Positions 62,801-64,000 of a stretch of 64,000 nucleotides of DNA are shown piece after piece. This DNA is from Bugulina stolonifera (taxonomy: Eukaryota > Bryozoa > Gymnolaemata > Cheilostomatida > Bugulidae), in assembly GCA_935421135.1 (NCBI GenBank), contig OW285187.1, positions 23,746,429 to 23,810,428 of the forward strand. Direction: 5' to 3'. The position numbers and the translations under genes were made by a program. The notes below the pieces were generated by a model that was not told where the DNA came from, ran no database searches, and worked only from the letters and a program-made list of their open reading frames with translations. How positions within the stretch are numbered: the first letter of the stretch is position 1; each line of letters starts with the position of its first letter.

Positions 62801-63457
62801 ATGTGCTCCGCCTGTCCATGGCAATCCAAGCGACAGCCAATGCTTTTGATAACATGGTGGAGGACACTTTAGCTGTGAGAGTCATAACAGAGGACAGTAT
62901 TAAGCAGGCAACTGGTGTGGTTGAGCTATGCCATAAGCACAAGATGGCTCTAATGACTATCGCAGACATCGGCTCAACCACTTCAACAGCAACCTCTGTA
63001 CCTATGGTAAGATAATAATAGACCTACATCCAGTGTTCAAAGCGGAACAAAAGAGGCGGTTACACTATAAGCAGCTAAAACACATACGATGTAGGAAAAA
63101 CTTCCAGCACCCCAAGTTAAAACCTTGTCTATGAATTCTTTATTACAGACTGAAACTGATACAGGGCCCTTCCTGAAAGACGATTTAGCGGCAAAGTACA
63201 AAGTTCAAGTGAAGAAGTTGATTTCAAAAGCCAAATCAGCTCAAACTGAAGGAAGGCAGCTGACTTTGCGGGATGTGAGTGTTGGAAAACTGTTTCCCCC
63301 AGACGAAAATGGGAGGTACAAAGTTGAAAGAGCGTTACAATTTCTCGCTTCATTATGCTCTGTAGGATTTGGATCATTAAGCAGAGGCCAAAAGAAAAAA
63401 ATATCCTTCAAGCTACAAGAGCAGTTAAATGAATTTTGTTCAAGTATAATTCAGTAG
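59893..63457 (+). CDS. DUF3987-family protein (primase/helicase-like P-loop ATPase), six coding exons
   Basis: DUF3987 proteins are P-loop ATPases, often encoded on phages and mobile DNA; their eukaryotic role is unknown. Exons 59893-60160, 60453-60830, 61808-62001, 62178-62303, 62797-63006 and 63149-63457 join in phase to 494 aa. The P-loop spans the first junction (WTVVAATTG|SRKTIAS). It reads GSRKT where GSGKS/T is usual, so a Gly is replaced by Arg while the Lys is kept. A Walker-B-like acidic pair follows (NIIDEIERLFELLDNHY), then the family landmarks LFNGHGWSRNNKSG, FIQPELMRRRL and GLLDRHLVCLAF. A helical C-terminal part ends at TAG. No signal peptide or membrane segment. The start is the first ATG after the acceptor. 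The 93-bp satellite begins about 110 bases past the stop. Confidence 0.75.
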
Positions 63458-63561
63458 ACCAGTTGCTGTATGACATTGTGTTGCCATGTGTATATATTAT
63501 AACATTTATTGCATTGAATTATATTAAATTGGGTTGTTTCACATTGTTTTGGTTTACTGTA

Positions 63562-64000
63562 GCTATATGTTATAATGCGTTTCTTCAGTTCTTCACTTCT
63601 ACGGGTAGTTTTCAAATAAACTTTCTTCAGTTCTACGGGTGAATCACACCTGTAGCTATATGTTATAATGCGTTTCTTCAGTTCTTCACTTCTACGGATA
63701 GGTTTGAAATAAACTTTCTTCAGTTCTACGGGTGAATCACACCTGTAGCTATATGTTATAATGCGTTTCTTCAGTTCTTCACTTCTACGGATAGGTTTGA
63801 AATAAACTTTCTTCAGTTCTAAGGGTGAATCACACCTGTAGCTATATGTTATAATGCGTTTCTTCAGTTCTTCACTTCTACGGGTAGTTTTCAATTAACT
63901 TTCTTCAGTTCCACGGGTGAATCACATCTGTAGCTATATGTTATAATGCGTTTCTTTAGTTCTTCACTTCTACGGGTAGTTTTCAAATAAACTTTCTTCA
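63562..64000 (-). repeat. Second 93-bp satellite array, inverted, running off the window
   Basis: At least four units of the same 93-bp repeat as at 49.1-52.0 kb, in opposite orientation (cgtttcttcagttcttcact, cttcagttctacgggtgaat). Variant order read on the minus strand is mixed B and A types. Its left edge is sharp, about 105 bases after the DUF3987 stop. Confidence 0.93.

Overview
The window is AT-rich animal (metazoan) nuclear DNA. Genes are built from many small GT-AG exons separated by introns of about 0.3 to 3 kb, and the encoded families are animal-type: a classical catenin-binding cadherin, an Enigma-type PDZ-LIM protein and TONSL. The single large cadherin with EGF and laminin-G modules, together with a CxC5/CxC6-KDZ transposase gene, suggests a non-bilaterian invertebrate such as a sponge. 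That assignment is inference, not shown directly.

Left part (1-18 kb). The 3' half of a TONSL gene (+) runs to a stop at 5809. It carries ankyrin repeats, a disordered linker and a ubiquitin-like domain, and lacks the C-terminal LRR domain known from other TONSL proteins. It converges on a PDLIM/Enigma-type gene (-, 16535 to 6460) with a PDZ domain, a Ser/Tyr-rich region, a ZM-like motif and three LIM domains. An exon near 13.1-12.5 kb has its own ATG and may be an alternative start.

Middle (18-44 kb). One classical cadherin gene (+, 18086-44132) could be traced through 42 exons, with every phase consistent, to about 2810 aa. It has a signal peptide, a prodomain with a furin-type RRRR site, about 15-16 cadherin repeats, an EGF/LamG membrane-proximal block, one transmembrane segment, a p120-binding juxtamembrane motif and a strongly conserved beta-catenin-binding tail. 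A small four-exon gene on the opposite strand (41480 to 40609, 122 aa, coiled-coil-like, not recognised) lies inside one of its introns. Several introns hold tandem arrays that copy the adjacent splice junction. The most striking case is exon 43046-43267, which has such an array on each side.

Right part (44-64 kb). This is a repeat-rich region. It holds a 3.45-kb inverted-repeat DNA transposon (45138-48587, 656-bp TIRs, 9-bp target duplication, MULE-like, no transposase seen), a 93-bp satellite array (about 49.1-52.0 kb) and a second array of the same satellite in opposite orientation at the right edge (63.56-64.0 kb). Between the two arrays are a CxC5-CxC6-KDZ transposase-type gene (-, 57031 to 53608), a 150-bp-armed inverted repeat, and a six-exon DUF3987 (primase/helicase-like ATPase) gene (+, 59893-63457) with a visible TATA box and a 5' non-coding exon.

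The recognised host proteins fit two themes. TONSL acts in replication-fork repair. The cadherin (adherens junctions) and the PDZ-LIM protein (actin scaffold) both act in adhesion and the cytoskeleton. Nothing in the sequence shows that these genes are co-regulated.
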